Assembly (NCBI GenBank): GCA_023412655.1
Contig: JAEYNH010000064.1
Span: forward strand, 1 to 6,882
Direction of reading: 5' to 3'
From: Pseudomonadota bacterium
GTDB taxonomy: Bacteria; Pseudomonadota; Alphaproteobacteria; Caulobacterales; Caulobacteraceae
DNA length: 6,882 nt
The notes under the pieces are model-generated. The model worked only from the letters and a program-made list of their open reading frames with translations. It did no database searches and was not told where the DNA came from. Numbering within the stretch: position 1 is the first letter of the stretch; every line of letters starts with the position of its first letter. Shown piece by piece: positions 1 through 6,882 of the stretch. The position numbers were made by a program, and so were the translations under genes.

Positions 1-108
1 GCCCATGGCGGCGGCGAAGAACGCGCGCTGGGCCGCCAGCCGGGCGGGATCAGCCGCGCGCGGCTGCGGCGTGGCGGCAGGCGGCAGGTGCGGGCGGATG
101 GCGGACAT
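1..108 (-). CDS. Unrecognised protein, N-terminal 36 residues only (runs off the left edge)
   Basis: An open frame reads leftward from an ATG at 108 and leaves the window without a stop. Nearly every codon ends in G or C (only CCT, GCT and GAT do not), as in the neighbouring real genes. The competing frame from the ATG at 125 gives a Pro/Arg/Cys-rich product typical of a shadow frame. The visible product begins MSAIRPHLPPAATPQPRAAD, a Pro/Ala-rich and probably flexible start, followed by a likely helix (PARLAAQRAFFAAAMG). It has no signal peptide or membrane segment. The start lies 65 bases beyond the ccmG stop with no clear terminator between, so it may be read through from the ccm operon or have its own promoter. 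No strong Shine-Dalgarno precedes the ATG. I do not recognise the family, and the fragment is too short to assign a function. Confidence 0.5.
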   Translation of the reverse strand, partial: MSAIRPHLPPAATPQPRAADPARLAAQRAFFAAAMG

Positions 109-123
109 GGCGGCGGGCCCGAC

Positions 124-131
124 ATGGTTAA
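124..131 (-). promoter_or_regulatory. CtrA-like half-site TTAACCAT
   Basis: The minus strand reads TTAACCAT here, 15 bases before the start of the left-edge gene. This matches the half-site described for the cell-cycle regulator CtrA in Caulobacter. The full TTAA-N7-TTAA site is not present; the only other nearby TTAA is at 174-177, about 46 bases away, overlapping the ccmG stop. A single 8-mer can occur by chance, so this is a candidate only. Confidence 0.25.
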
Positions 132-173
132 CGACAGGCCCCGAGGATTGGCCGCCGCCGCTTTGAGAAAGGG

Positions 174-689
174 TTAACGGGCCAGGCGCGCCAACTTGTC
201 GGCGTCGGCCCTGGTGAGCGGGCCGGTGTGCTTGGCCAGGATGGTCCCGTCACGGCCCACCACAAAGGTCTCGGGCACGCCGGTGACGCCGAACTCGACT
301 CCCGCCCGGCCGTCACGGTCCACGAGGATCTCGGCGTAGGGGTCGCCCAGGCGGGTGAGGAAGGCGGCAGTGTTCTGCGGGGCGTCCTTGTAGGCGATCC
401 CCACCACCCGCAACGGCCCGCCCTTCAGGTCCATGAGCACGGGATGCTCGATCTCGCAGGGGGCGCACCAGGAGGCGAAGAAGTTGACGATCATCGGCCC
501 TTCCGAGGCCATCTCCCGGAGCGACACCGGTTGGCCACGGCCGAGGGTCGGCAGCTCGACCGTCGGCATCGGCTTGCCCACCAGGGCCTGGGGCTGGACC
601 TGGGGATTGCGGTTGAGGGCGTAGAGGCCGAACAGCAGGCCCAGGGCGACGAGGACGCCGAGGGGGGCGAAGGCGAGCCAGCGGTTCAT
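174..689 (-). CDS. ccmG: CcmG/DsbE, membrane-anchored thioredoxin-like protein for cytochrome c maturation
   Basis: This is a 171-residue periplasmic thiol:disulfide oxidoreductase held in the inner membrane by an uncleaved N-terminal helix. In System I cytochrome c biogenesis, CcmG passes reducing power from CcdA/DsbD to the CcmH/apocytochrome disulfide so that haem can be attached to the CxxCH cysteines. One hydrophobic segment covers about residues 5-25. It is followed by the thioredoxin fold with active site WCAPC at 74-78, the family-typical GIAYKD at 97-102, and GVPETF at 137-142 carrying the cis-proline (P139). The length is normal for the family. The ATG at 689 overlaps the ccmD stop by four bases (ATGA), so translation is probably coupled. 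The stop is TAA at 174-176. It is the last recognisable gene of the ccmABCDG operon. Confidence 0.97.
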   Translation of the reverse strand: MNRWLAFAPLGVLVALGLLFGLYALNRNPQVQPQALVGKPMPTVELPTLGRGQPVSLREMASEGPMIVNFFASWCAPCEIEHPVLMDLKGGPLRVVGIAYKDAPQNTAAFLTRLGDPYAEILVDRDGRAGVEFGVTGVPETFVVGRDGTILAKHTGPLTRADADKLARLAR

Positions 690-832
690 CGGCGGGCGCG
701 CTCCTCGTACCGGCGCTTCCAGCGGCGCGCGTGGGCCAGGGCGCTCCAGATCAGGCCGGCGAACACCGCGGCGGTGATGATGTAGGCCGGCCAGATGAAG
801 GCGGCGTAGTCGCTGGGAGGTTCGGGGGGCAT
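686..832 (-). CDS. ccmD: CcmD, small haem exporter accessory protein
   Basis: This short frame was found by translating the gap between ccmC and ccmG. It gives 48 residues beginning MPPEPPSDYAAFIWPAYIIT. It has the usual CcmD design: a short acidic/proline N-terminus, the YAAFIWPAYIIT motif, one membrane helix at about residues 12-33, and a strongly basic C-terminal tail (ARRWKRRYEERARR) expected on the cytoplasmic side. CcmD is known to stabilise the CcmABC complex and to help release holo-CcmE from it. The ATG at 832 lies one base after the ccmC stop (TGA at 834-836), and its own TGA (686-688) overlaps the ccmG start. This tight packing supports both the frame and the start. Confidence 0.95.
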   Translation of the reverse strand: MPPEPPSDYAAFIWPAYIITAAVFAGLIWSALAHARRWKRRYEERARR

Positions 833-833
833 G

Positions 834-1562
834 TCAGCCTCTCGCCGCGCGCAGGGCGGCGGCCTCGGCCCGGCGGCGCCAGACCTCGCCGCGGATGCGG
901 ACCAGCCACAGGGAGCCGAAGGCCGACAGGTAGGCCAGGCTCATCAGCAGCAGCGGGATCAGGAACACCGGCGGCATGGCCGGGCCGCCCTCGGCGAAGA
1001 TGGACGAGCCCTGGTGCAGCGAGTTCCACCATTCGACGCTGTAATGGATGATCGGCAGGTTGATGGTGCCCACCAGGGCGAGGATGGCGGCGGCCCGGGC
1101 GGCCTTGGCCTCGTCGTCCAGCGAGGCCCGCAAGGCCATGTAGGCGATGTAGAGCAGGAACAGGACGAGCACCGAGGTGAGGCGGGCGTCCCACACCCAC
1201 CAGGCGCCCCACATGGGCCGGCCCCAGAGGGCGCCGGTGACCAGGGTCAGGAAGGCGAAGGCGGCGCCGAGGGGCGCCACCGCCTGGGCCGCAGCGTCCG
1301 CCAGGGCGTGCCGGAAGACCAGCGCCAGGAAGCTGGCGATCCCCAGGCACAGGTAGGCGAACATCGAGACCTGGGCGGCCGGCACATGGATGAACATGAT
1401 CCGGATCGTCAGGCCCTGCTGGTAGTCCGGCGGGGCGGTGAAGCCGAGGTAGAGGCCGACGGCGGCCAGCACGACGGCGATCACGCCGAACATCGGCGCC
1501 GCCCAGCGCGAGAACGCCATGAAACGTTCGGGATTGGCGAGGAAGGCGGGCGCCGGGATCAT
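834..1562 (-). CDS. ccmC: CcmC, haem lyase of the CcmABCDE module
   Basis: This is a 242-residue polytopic inner-membrane protein with about six membrane helices. CcmC binds haem on the periplasmic side and attaches it to the haem chaperone CcmE. The tryptophan-rich WWD signature of haem-handling proteins is at 118-125 (WGAWWVWD), continuing into DARLTSVLVLFLLYIAY. The two conserved histidines expected to be axial haem ligands are H59 (in FIHVP) and H183 (in SLHQG), close to the positions known in E. coli CcmC. The length is typical. The ATG at 1562 is the first start after an in-frame TAA, with a weak GGAA upstream. Unlike the other ccm genes it does not touch its upstream neighbour: 117 bases separate it from ccmB. 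Confidence 0.97.
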   Translation of the reverse strand: MIPAPAFLANPERFMAFSRWAAPMFGVIAVVLAAVGLYLGFTAPPDYQQGLTIRIMFIHVPAAQVSMFAYLCLGIASFLALVFRHALADAAAQAVAPLGAAFAFLTLVTGALWGRPMWGAWWVWDARLTSVLVLFLLYIAYMALRASLDDEAKAARAAAILALVGTINLPIIHYSVEWWNSLHQGSSIFAEGGPAMPPVFLIPLLLMSLAYLSAFGSLWLVRIRGEVWRRRAEAAALRAARG

Positions 1563-1565
1563 CGG

Positions 1566-1612
1566 GAGTTCCGCTTAAGGCCCGGCGGCCCGCCCCGCAA
1601 GGGCGCGAACTC
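1566..1612 (-). promoter_or_regulatory. Possible RNA hairpin covering the ccmC ribosome-binding site
   Basis: In the ccmB-ccmC gap, GAGTTC (1566-1571) and GAACTC (1607-1612) are exact inverted repeats. They extend by three more pairs (CGC/GCG) across a one-base bulge. A small hairpin, CGCCC/GGGCG with loop CGCAA (1591-1605), sits inside. In the minus-strand mRNA the 3' arm contains the GGAA that would serve as the ccmC Shine-Dalgarno, four bases before the ATG. The structure could limit ccmC translation or protect an mRNA end; there is no U-run to make it a terminator. The pairing is seen directly and any function is inference. Confidence 0.3.
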
Positions 1613-1679
1613 AGATGTCGCCCGGCGGAAGCGGCGGCGGAGACCATAGGCCCGGTGCCCTGTTCAGGCCGCAGGCGGT

Positions 1680-2345
1680 TCAGGATAGGGCGTTGCGGCA
1701 GGCTCCGGCCATGGCCAACGGGCCGAGGGCGACCGCGGCGGCGGCATAGGCGCCGAGGAGGGCGAAGCCGCCCTTCCACGGAAGGCCCGAGGCGAAGGCG
1801 TCGAGCGCCCCGCCCCCGAAGATCACCGGCGGCACGAACAGCGGCAGGACGATCACGGCGGTGAGCAGGCCGCCGCGGCGGGCGCCCAGGCTGAGGGCTG
1901 CGCCGATCCCGCCCATGAAGGCGAAGGCCAGGCCGCCCAGCAGGGCGCAGGCGAAGATCAGCGGGGCGAGGGCGGGAGACGCGCCCAGGGCGATGGCGGC
2001 CACGGGCGCGGCCAGGGCCAGGGGCGCGCCCGTGGCCAGCCACTGGCCCAGGCATTTGACCGCGCAGACCAGTTCCAGGGGCGCGGGCGAGAGGGTGAGC
2101 AGGTCGAGGGCGCCGTCCTCGTAGTCGCGCTCGAACAGGCGGTCGAGGGAGAGCAGGGCGCCAAGGGCCAGGGCGACCCAGGCCGCGCCCGGGGCGATGG
2201 CCGCCAGCCGCTCGGGCTCGGGCCCGATGGCCAGGGGCATGAGGGTGGCGACCCCGGCATAGAACCCGACCGAGACCAGCGGCCCGCCGCCGCGGCCCCA
2301 GGCCAGGGTGGTTTCGCGGACCAGAAGGGCGGCGAGGCGGCTCAT
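1680..2345 (-). CDS. ccmB: CcmB, membrane permease subunit of the CcmAB haem ABC complex
   Basis: This is a 221-residue integral membrane protein with about six hydrophobic segments (near 25-41, 52-67, 93-117, 122-148, 158-178 and 193-212), normal length for CcmB. With CcmA it forms the ATP-using complex needed to release holo-CcmE from CcmC during cytochrome c maturation. Family landmarks are LSLDRLFERDYEDGALDLL (66-84), the cytoplasmic stretch thought to contact the ATPase, GIGAALSLGARRGGLL (146-161) and VLPLFVPPVIFG (167-178). The chosen ATG at 2345 overlaps the ccmA stop as ATGA. The frame stays open further upstream inside ccmA, but that extension is Arg/Pro/Gly-rich and unlike CcmB, so it was rejected. 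The stop is TGA at 1680-1682. Confidence 0.96.
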   Translation of the reverse strand: MSRLAALLVRETTLAWGRGGGPLVSVGFYAGVATLMPLAIGPEPERLAAIAPGAAWVALALGALLSLDRLFERDYEDGALDLLTLSPAPLELVCAVKCLGQWLATGAPLALAAPVAAIALGASPALAPLIFACALLGGLAFAFMGGIGAALSLGARRGGLLTAVIVLPLFVPPVIFGGGALDAFASGLPWKGGFALLGAYAAAAVALGPLAMAGACRNALS

Positions 2346-2944
2346 GCGGCGAGGTCCAGGCTCTTGGCGCGCACGGGCAGCGGGTCGTGCACCGCCGCCA
2401 GCATCATGCCGCCGCCGGCCAGGTGGGCGGCCATGACCTCTCCCATGCGGCCGCGCCAGCTGGCGTCCAGGGGGCTTAGCGGCTCGTCCAGAAGCCACAG
2501 CGGGCGCGGCGCGGCCACGAGGCGGGAGAGGGCCAGGCGCCGCCGCTGGCCGGCCGAAAGGCGGCGGACCTCAAGGTCGAGCAGCCGGCCGAGGTCAAAG
2601 GCCTCGGCGGCCTGGGCCCCGGCCGCCTCGGTCCCGCCGGACCACAGGGTCCAGAAGGCCAGTTCCTCGCGCACCGTGCGGGCCGGCTTCAGCCCGTCGT
2701 GGTGGCCGACGAAATGCAGGGCCTCGGCGCGGGCCTCGGAAGGCTCGGTCCCCCCGAAGCCGATCTGGCCCGCCTCAAGCTGCACGAGGCCGGCGACCGC
2801 CCGCAGCAGGCTGGTCTTGCCCGAGCCGTTGGGACCGGTCAGGGCGCAGGCTTCACCGGGCCGCAGGATCAGCGAAACGCTCTCGAAGAGCACCCGCCCT
2901 CCCCGGCGCACGGACGCCTCGGTGATTTCCAGGGCGGCGATCAC
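2342..2944 (-). CDS. ccmA: CcmA, ATP-binding subunit of the CcmAB haem ABC complex
   Basis: This is a 200-residue cytoplasmic ABC ATPase that partners CcmB; ATP hydrolysis drives release of haem-loaded CcmE. Visible motifs are Walker A GPNGSGKT (37-44), signature LSAGQRRRLALSRL (129-142), Walker B LWLLDEP (149-155), D-loop region SPLDA (157-161) and the switch histidine H186. The segment FVGHHDGLKPART (78-90) matches the CcmA-specific GHxxGLK region. It has histidine where many CcmA proteins have the Q-loop glutamine. The start is GTG at 2944, supported by an AGGAC Shine-Dalgarno at 2953-2957 with eight bases between. It is the first gene of the ccmABCDG operon and diverges from acnA. Its stop overlaps the ccmB start. 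Confidence 0.96.
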   Translation of the reverse strand: MIAALEITEASVRRGGRVLFESVSLILRPGEACALTGPNGSGKTSLLRAVAGLVQLEAGQIGFGGTEPSEARAEALHFVGHHDGLKPARTVREELAFWTLWSGGTEAAGAQAAEAFDLGRLLDLEVRRLSAGQRRRLALSRLVAAPRPLWLLDEPLSPLDASWRGRMGEVMAAHLAGGGMMLAAVHDPLPVRAKSLDLAA

Positions 2945-2977
2945 CGTCGGCTGTCCTGTACCGGCCGCGCCGACGAC

Positions 2978-3004
2978 GGCCTAGCCCTAGGGATTTGCGA
3001 ACAA
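2978..3004 (-). promoter_or_regulatory. Candidate sigma73-type promoter for the ccm operon
   Basis: Reading leftward, a -35-like TTGTTCG (2998-3004) is followed after 12 bases by a -10-like GCTAGGCC (2978-2985). The consensus known for the Caulobacter housekeeping sigma factor is TTGACGS, 10-14 bases, GCTANAWC. Transcription would begin near 2971, leaving a leader of about 27 bases with the ccmA Shine-Dalgarno inside it. The match is partial and no start site has been mapped here. Confidence 0.4.
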
Positions 3005-3016
3005 TTCTCAGAAATC
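2992..3016. promoter_or_regulatory. Imperfect palindrome between the divergent promoters, Fur-like
   Basis: GATTT (2992-2996) and AAATC (3012-3016) are inverted arms around 3004, with three further symmetric pairs inside. The minus strand of 2996-3010 reads TGAGAATTGTTCGCA, matching the classical 7-1-7 Fur box TGATAATNATTATCA at 10 of 14 positions. It overlaps the candidate ccmA -35 and lies just upstream of the candidate acnA -35. A regulator bound here could affect both genes. Assignment to Fur is inference, since alphaproteobacterial Fur, Irr and RirA sites differ from the classical box. Confidence 0.3.
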
Positions 3017-3024
3017 AGCGTGCA

Positions 3025-3053
3025 TGGACGGAGGCCCGCGTCGGGGCTATGAA
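3025..3053 (+). promoter_or_regulatory. Candidate sigma73-type promoter for acnA
   Basis: TGGACGG (3025-3031) matches the Caulobacter -35 consensus TTGACGS at six of seven positions. After 14 bases comes GCTATGAA (3046-3053), which keeps the GCTA of the -10 consensus but ends less well. The predicted start near 3060 would leave a leader of about 120 bases before the acnA ATG. Confidence 0.4.
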
Positions 3054-3157
3054 GCCGCCGGCCGCCGCAGCCCCAGGGGGGCAACGCCGCGCGGGGACGA
3101 ACGCTGTGTGTCCGTCCCTCCAGAGCGCGCGATCCCTGGGGTGGTCGATGGGCGGCC

Positions 3158-3180
3158 GGGAACAGAGAAAGGATCTCCCC
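3158..3180 (+). promoter_or_regulatory. acnA ribosome-binding site in a small hairpin loop
   Basis: The Shine-Dalgarno GAAAGGA (3167-3173) is followed by nine bases and the ATG at 3183, which fixes the aconitase start. The core AAGGA (3169-3173) is exactly the five-base loop of a GAGA/TCTC stem (3165-3168, 3174-3177). That stem is extended by GGG/CCC (3158-3160, 3178-3180) across a four-base bulge. The short stem would present the site rather than hide it. Confidence 0.45.
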
Positions 3181-3182
3181 TC

Positions 3183-5873
<2,691 letters not shown>

Positions 5874-5902
5874 GCGGCCAAGCCGCCAAGACGCGACTGA
5901 CG

Positions 5903-5931
5903 GCGGGGCCCCGGCGACGGGGCCCCGCTTT
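5903..5931 (+). terminator. Rho-independent terminator of acnA
   Basis: A perfect 10-pair stem, GCGGGGCCCC (5903-5912) and GGGGCCCCGC (5919-5928), closes a six-base loop, GGCGAC. It is followed by TTT and then GCGTTT. It lies 29 bases after the acnA stop, so it should end acnA transcription and separate it from the next gene. Confidence 0.9.
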
Positions 5932-5981
5932 GCGTTTGGGGACCTGCGCCCTACGCCGCCCCGGCTCACGGCTTGTTGTGA

Positions 5982-6010
5982 TTTACAGCTCCGAGCCCAG
6001 CTTCTAAGTC
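5982..6010 (+). promoter_or_regulatory. Candidate promoter of the DUF1223 gene
   Basis: TTTACAG (5982-5988) matches TTGACGS at five of seven positions. After 14 bases it is followed by TCTAAGTC (6003-6010), close to GCTANAWC. The predicted start falls at or beside the ATG at 6017, so the mRNA may have no leader. A promoter is expected here because a strong terminator isolates the gene from acnA. Confidence 0.35.
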
Positions 6011-6016
6011 GGGGCG

Positions 6017-6745
6017 ATGCGGAAAGCGGCGCTCCTCAGCCTGATCCTGGTCGCGAGCTCGCTCGCCGCCTTTGGACCCGCGGCGGCGAGGCCGCCGGTG
6101 CTGGTCGAGCTGTTCACGGCGCAGGGCTGCGCCTCCTGCGCGGAGGCCAACGCCCACGTGGGCAAGCTGGCCGAACGGCCGGGCGTGCTCGCCCTCACCT
6201 TCCCGGTGGACTACTGGGACTATCTCGGCTGGACCGACACCTTCGCCAAGCCGGAATTCACCGAGCGTCAAAAGGCCTATGTGACACGGCTGAAGCTGCG
6301 CGAGCCCTATACGCCGCAGGTGGTCGTGGACGGGCGGGAAGAGGCCCCGGGCCTGAAGACCGCCGAGGTCGACCGGCTGGTGCGCGCCGCCGCCAGCGCC
6401 CCGCGGGATCCCCCCGACACCAAGTTCATCGGCCCGCGCAGGGTGGATGTGGGCAGCGGCCGGCCGCCGCCCGGGGGCGCCGAGGTCTGGCTGATCCGCT
6501 ACGACCCGCGGGAGGTGGAGACACCGGTGAAGGGCGGCGACAACCGCGGCGAGACGGTGGTGCAGAAGAACGTGGTGCGGGAGATCGCACGCCTGGGGAG
6601 CTGGCGCGGCCGGCCCCAAGCCTATCGGCTGACCACGCCGTCTGACGAAGGGCTGCGGACGGTGGTGATTGTGCAGGGCGTGCGGGGCGGCCGAGTGGTG
6701 GCGGTGGCCCAGAAGCCGGCCCCGAAGGCCGAGCGGGGCGGCTAG
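6017..6745 (+). CDS. DUF1223 family secreted thioredoxin-fold protein
   Basis: This is a 242-residue protein. Residues 1-24 form a typical Sec signal peptide: basic MRK, a hydrophobic core, and a likely cut after the AAA before RPP. The mature protein starts with a beta strand VLVELFTAQGC and a redox-type CASC motif (C38, C41) at the head of a helix, as in thioredoxin folds. Later family landmarks are FPVDYWDYLGWTDTFA (62-77), YTPQVVVDG (98-106, with P100 in the cis-proline position) and GGDNRGETVVQKNVVREI (173-190). The family (Pfam DUF1223) has no established function; a periplasmic thiol-disulfide role is inference from the fold, CxxC and export. From memory it often neighbours acnA in alphaproteobacteria. 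The ATG at 6017 has only a poorly spaced GGGG before it, but it gives a correct signal peptide. The stop is TAG at 6743-6745. The C-terminal KPAPKAERGG looks unstructured. Confidence 0.9.
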   Translation: MRKAALLSLILVASSLAAFGPAAARPPVLVELFTAQGCASCAEANAHVGKLAERPGVLALTFPVDYWDYLGWTDTFAKPEFTERQKAYVTRLKLREPYTPQVVVDGREEAPGLKTAEVDRLVRAAASAPRDPPDTKFIGPRRVDVGSGRPPPGGAEVWLIRYDPREVETPVKGGDNRGETVVQKNVVREIARLGSWRGRPQAYRLTTPSDEGLRTVVIVQGVRGGRVVAVAQKPAPKAERGG

Positions 6746-6773
6746 GCGGCGACCAAAGCAGATTCCAGACAAA

Positions 6774-6815
6774 CGAAAGCCCGCGTCGCTGGAGAGGGGG
6801 CGGCGCGGGCTTTCG
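6774..6815. terminator. Hairpin terminator after the DUF1223 gene, probably bidirectional
   Basis: CGAAAGCCCGCG (6774-6785) and CGCGGGCTTTCG (6804-6815) form a perfect 12-pair stem with an 18-base loop. The stem ends in TTT within TTTCG on the plus strand and in TTTCGTTTG on the minus strand, so it could stop transcripts from either side. It lies 28 bases after the DUF1223 stop. The loop is longer than usual for a terminator. Confidence 0.75.
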
Positions 6816-6882
6816 CTTGGTGCGAAGCGTCGGTTGGCCAAGCCTTGATCCAGGGGGGCTGGGGGGGCTGTTCAGGATCCGG
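6816..6882. other. Right-edge stretch with no gene seen
   Basis: I find no supportable gene here. It contains two exact head-to-tail copies of GGGGGGCTG (6853-6861, 6862-6870). On the minus strand a TGA at 6872-6874 could be the end of a convergent gene lying beyond the edge, which would fit the bidirectional terminator, but only two codons of it would be visible. Confidence 0.4.

Noticed and set aside
228..1649. Plus-strand open frames opposite ccmG, ccmD and ccmC
   Set aside because: They are Gly/Arg/His-rich shadows of the minus-strand ccm genes with no ribosome-binding sites or family features.
751..2055. Long minus-strand open frame overlapping ccmC and ccmB in another frame
   Set aside because: The product is Arg/Gly/Pro-rich low-complexity sequence, whereas the true frames give complete CcmC and CcmB with conserved motifs.
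2346..2498. A 51-residue N-terminal extension of ccmB inside ccmA
   Set aside because: The residues are a frame-shifted shadow of ccmA, and the ATGA overlap at 2342-2345 gives a CcmB of normal length.
3043..3074. GGGGCT/AGCCCC inverted repeat as a leader RNA element of acnA
   Set aside because: It overlaps the candidate -10 element, so much of it would not be transcribed, and the six-pair stem with a 20-base loop is unremarkable in such GC-rich DNA.
3024..3182. A 53-residue N-terminal extension of aconitase from an ATG at 3024
   Set aside because: The extension is Arg/Gly/Pro-rich, not found at the start of aconitases, and covers the candidate promoter. The ATG at 3183 has a proper Shine-Dalgarno.
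5966..6841. Minus-strand open frame of 291 codons opposite the DUF1223 gene
   Set aside because: It runs through the terminator hairpin and antisense to a well-supported secreted protein. Its product is His/Arg/Gly-rich and starts from a TTG.
6742..6882. Minus-strand frame open from the right edge to a TAG at 6742-6744, a possible C-terminus of a convergent gene
   Set aside because: It would have to run through the perfect terminator palindrome, and its peptide shows no family features. A stop at 6872-6874 in another frame is equally possible.

Overview
The window is very GC-rich double-stranded DNA with GC-ending codons and compact operons. The gene order, divergent ccmA/acnA with ccmA-ccmB-ccmC-ccmD-ccmG on one side and acnA plus a DUF1223 gene on the other, points to an alphaproteobacterial chromosome. 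The protein sequences and the sigma73-like promoter candidates (TTGACGS / GCTANAWC type) suggest the Caulobacter/Phenylobacterium group. The placement is from memory of these families and was not searched.

Layout. Positions 1-108 hold the N-terminal end of an unrecognised minus-strand gene. Positions 174-2944 (minus strand, read right to left) are the cytochrome c maturation operon ccmA-ccmB-ccmC-ccmD-ccmG. Its genes overlap or nearly touch, except for a 117-base gap between ccmB and ccmC. The small ccmD gene (48 codons) is easy to miss. Positions 2945-3182 are a shared control region with candidate promoters pointing both ways. Positions 3183-5873 encode aconitase A, followed by a strong hairpin terminator. 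Positions 6017-6745 encode a secreted DUF1223 thioredoxin-fold protein with a CxxC motif, followed by a second hairpin terminator. The last ~65 bases hold no gene I can support.

How the genes work together. CcmA, B, C and D form the inner-membrane apparatus that moves and loads haem for cytochrome c assembly. CcmG is the membrane-anchored periplasmic thioredoxin-like reductant for the apocytochrome cysteines. CcmE, F, H and I, which are also needed for System I, are not in the window. Aconitase is a [4Fe-4S] enzyme of the TCA cycle. Both sides of the divergent region therefore make iron-using proteins that serve respiration, which makes shared iron-responsive control plausible. An imperfect Fur-like palindrome lies between the two candidate promoters.

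The genes are all ordinary and I found no sign of a mobile element, CRISPR array, tRNA or rRNA. The points worth a second look are regulatory: the shared operator candidate, an RNA hairpin over the ccmC ribosome-binding site, a possibly leaderless DUF1223 transcript, and a CtrA-like half-site upstream of the left-edge gene.
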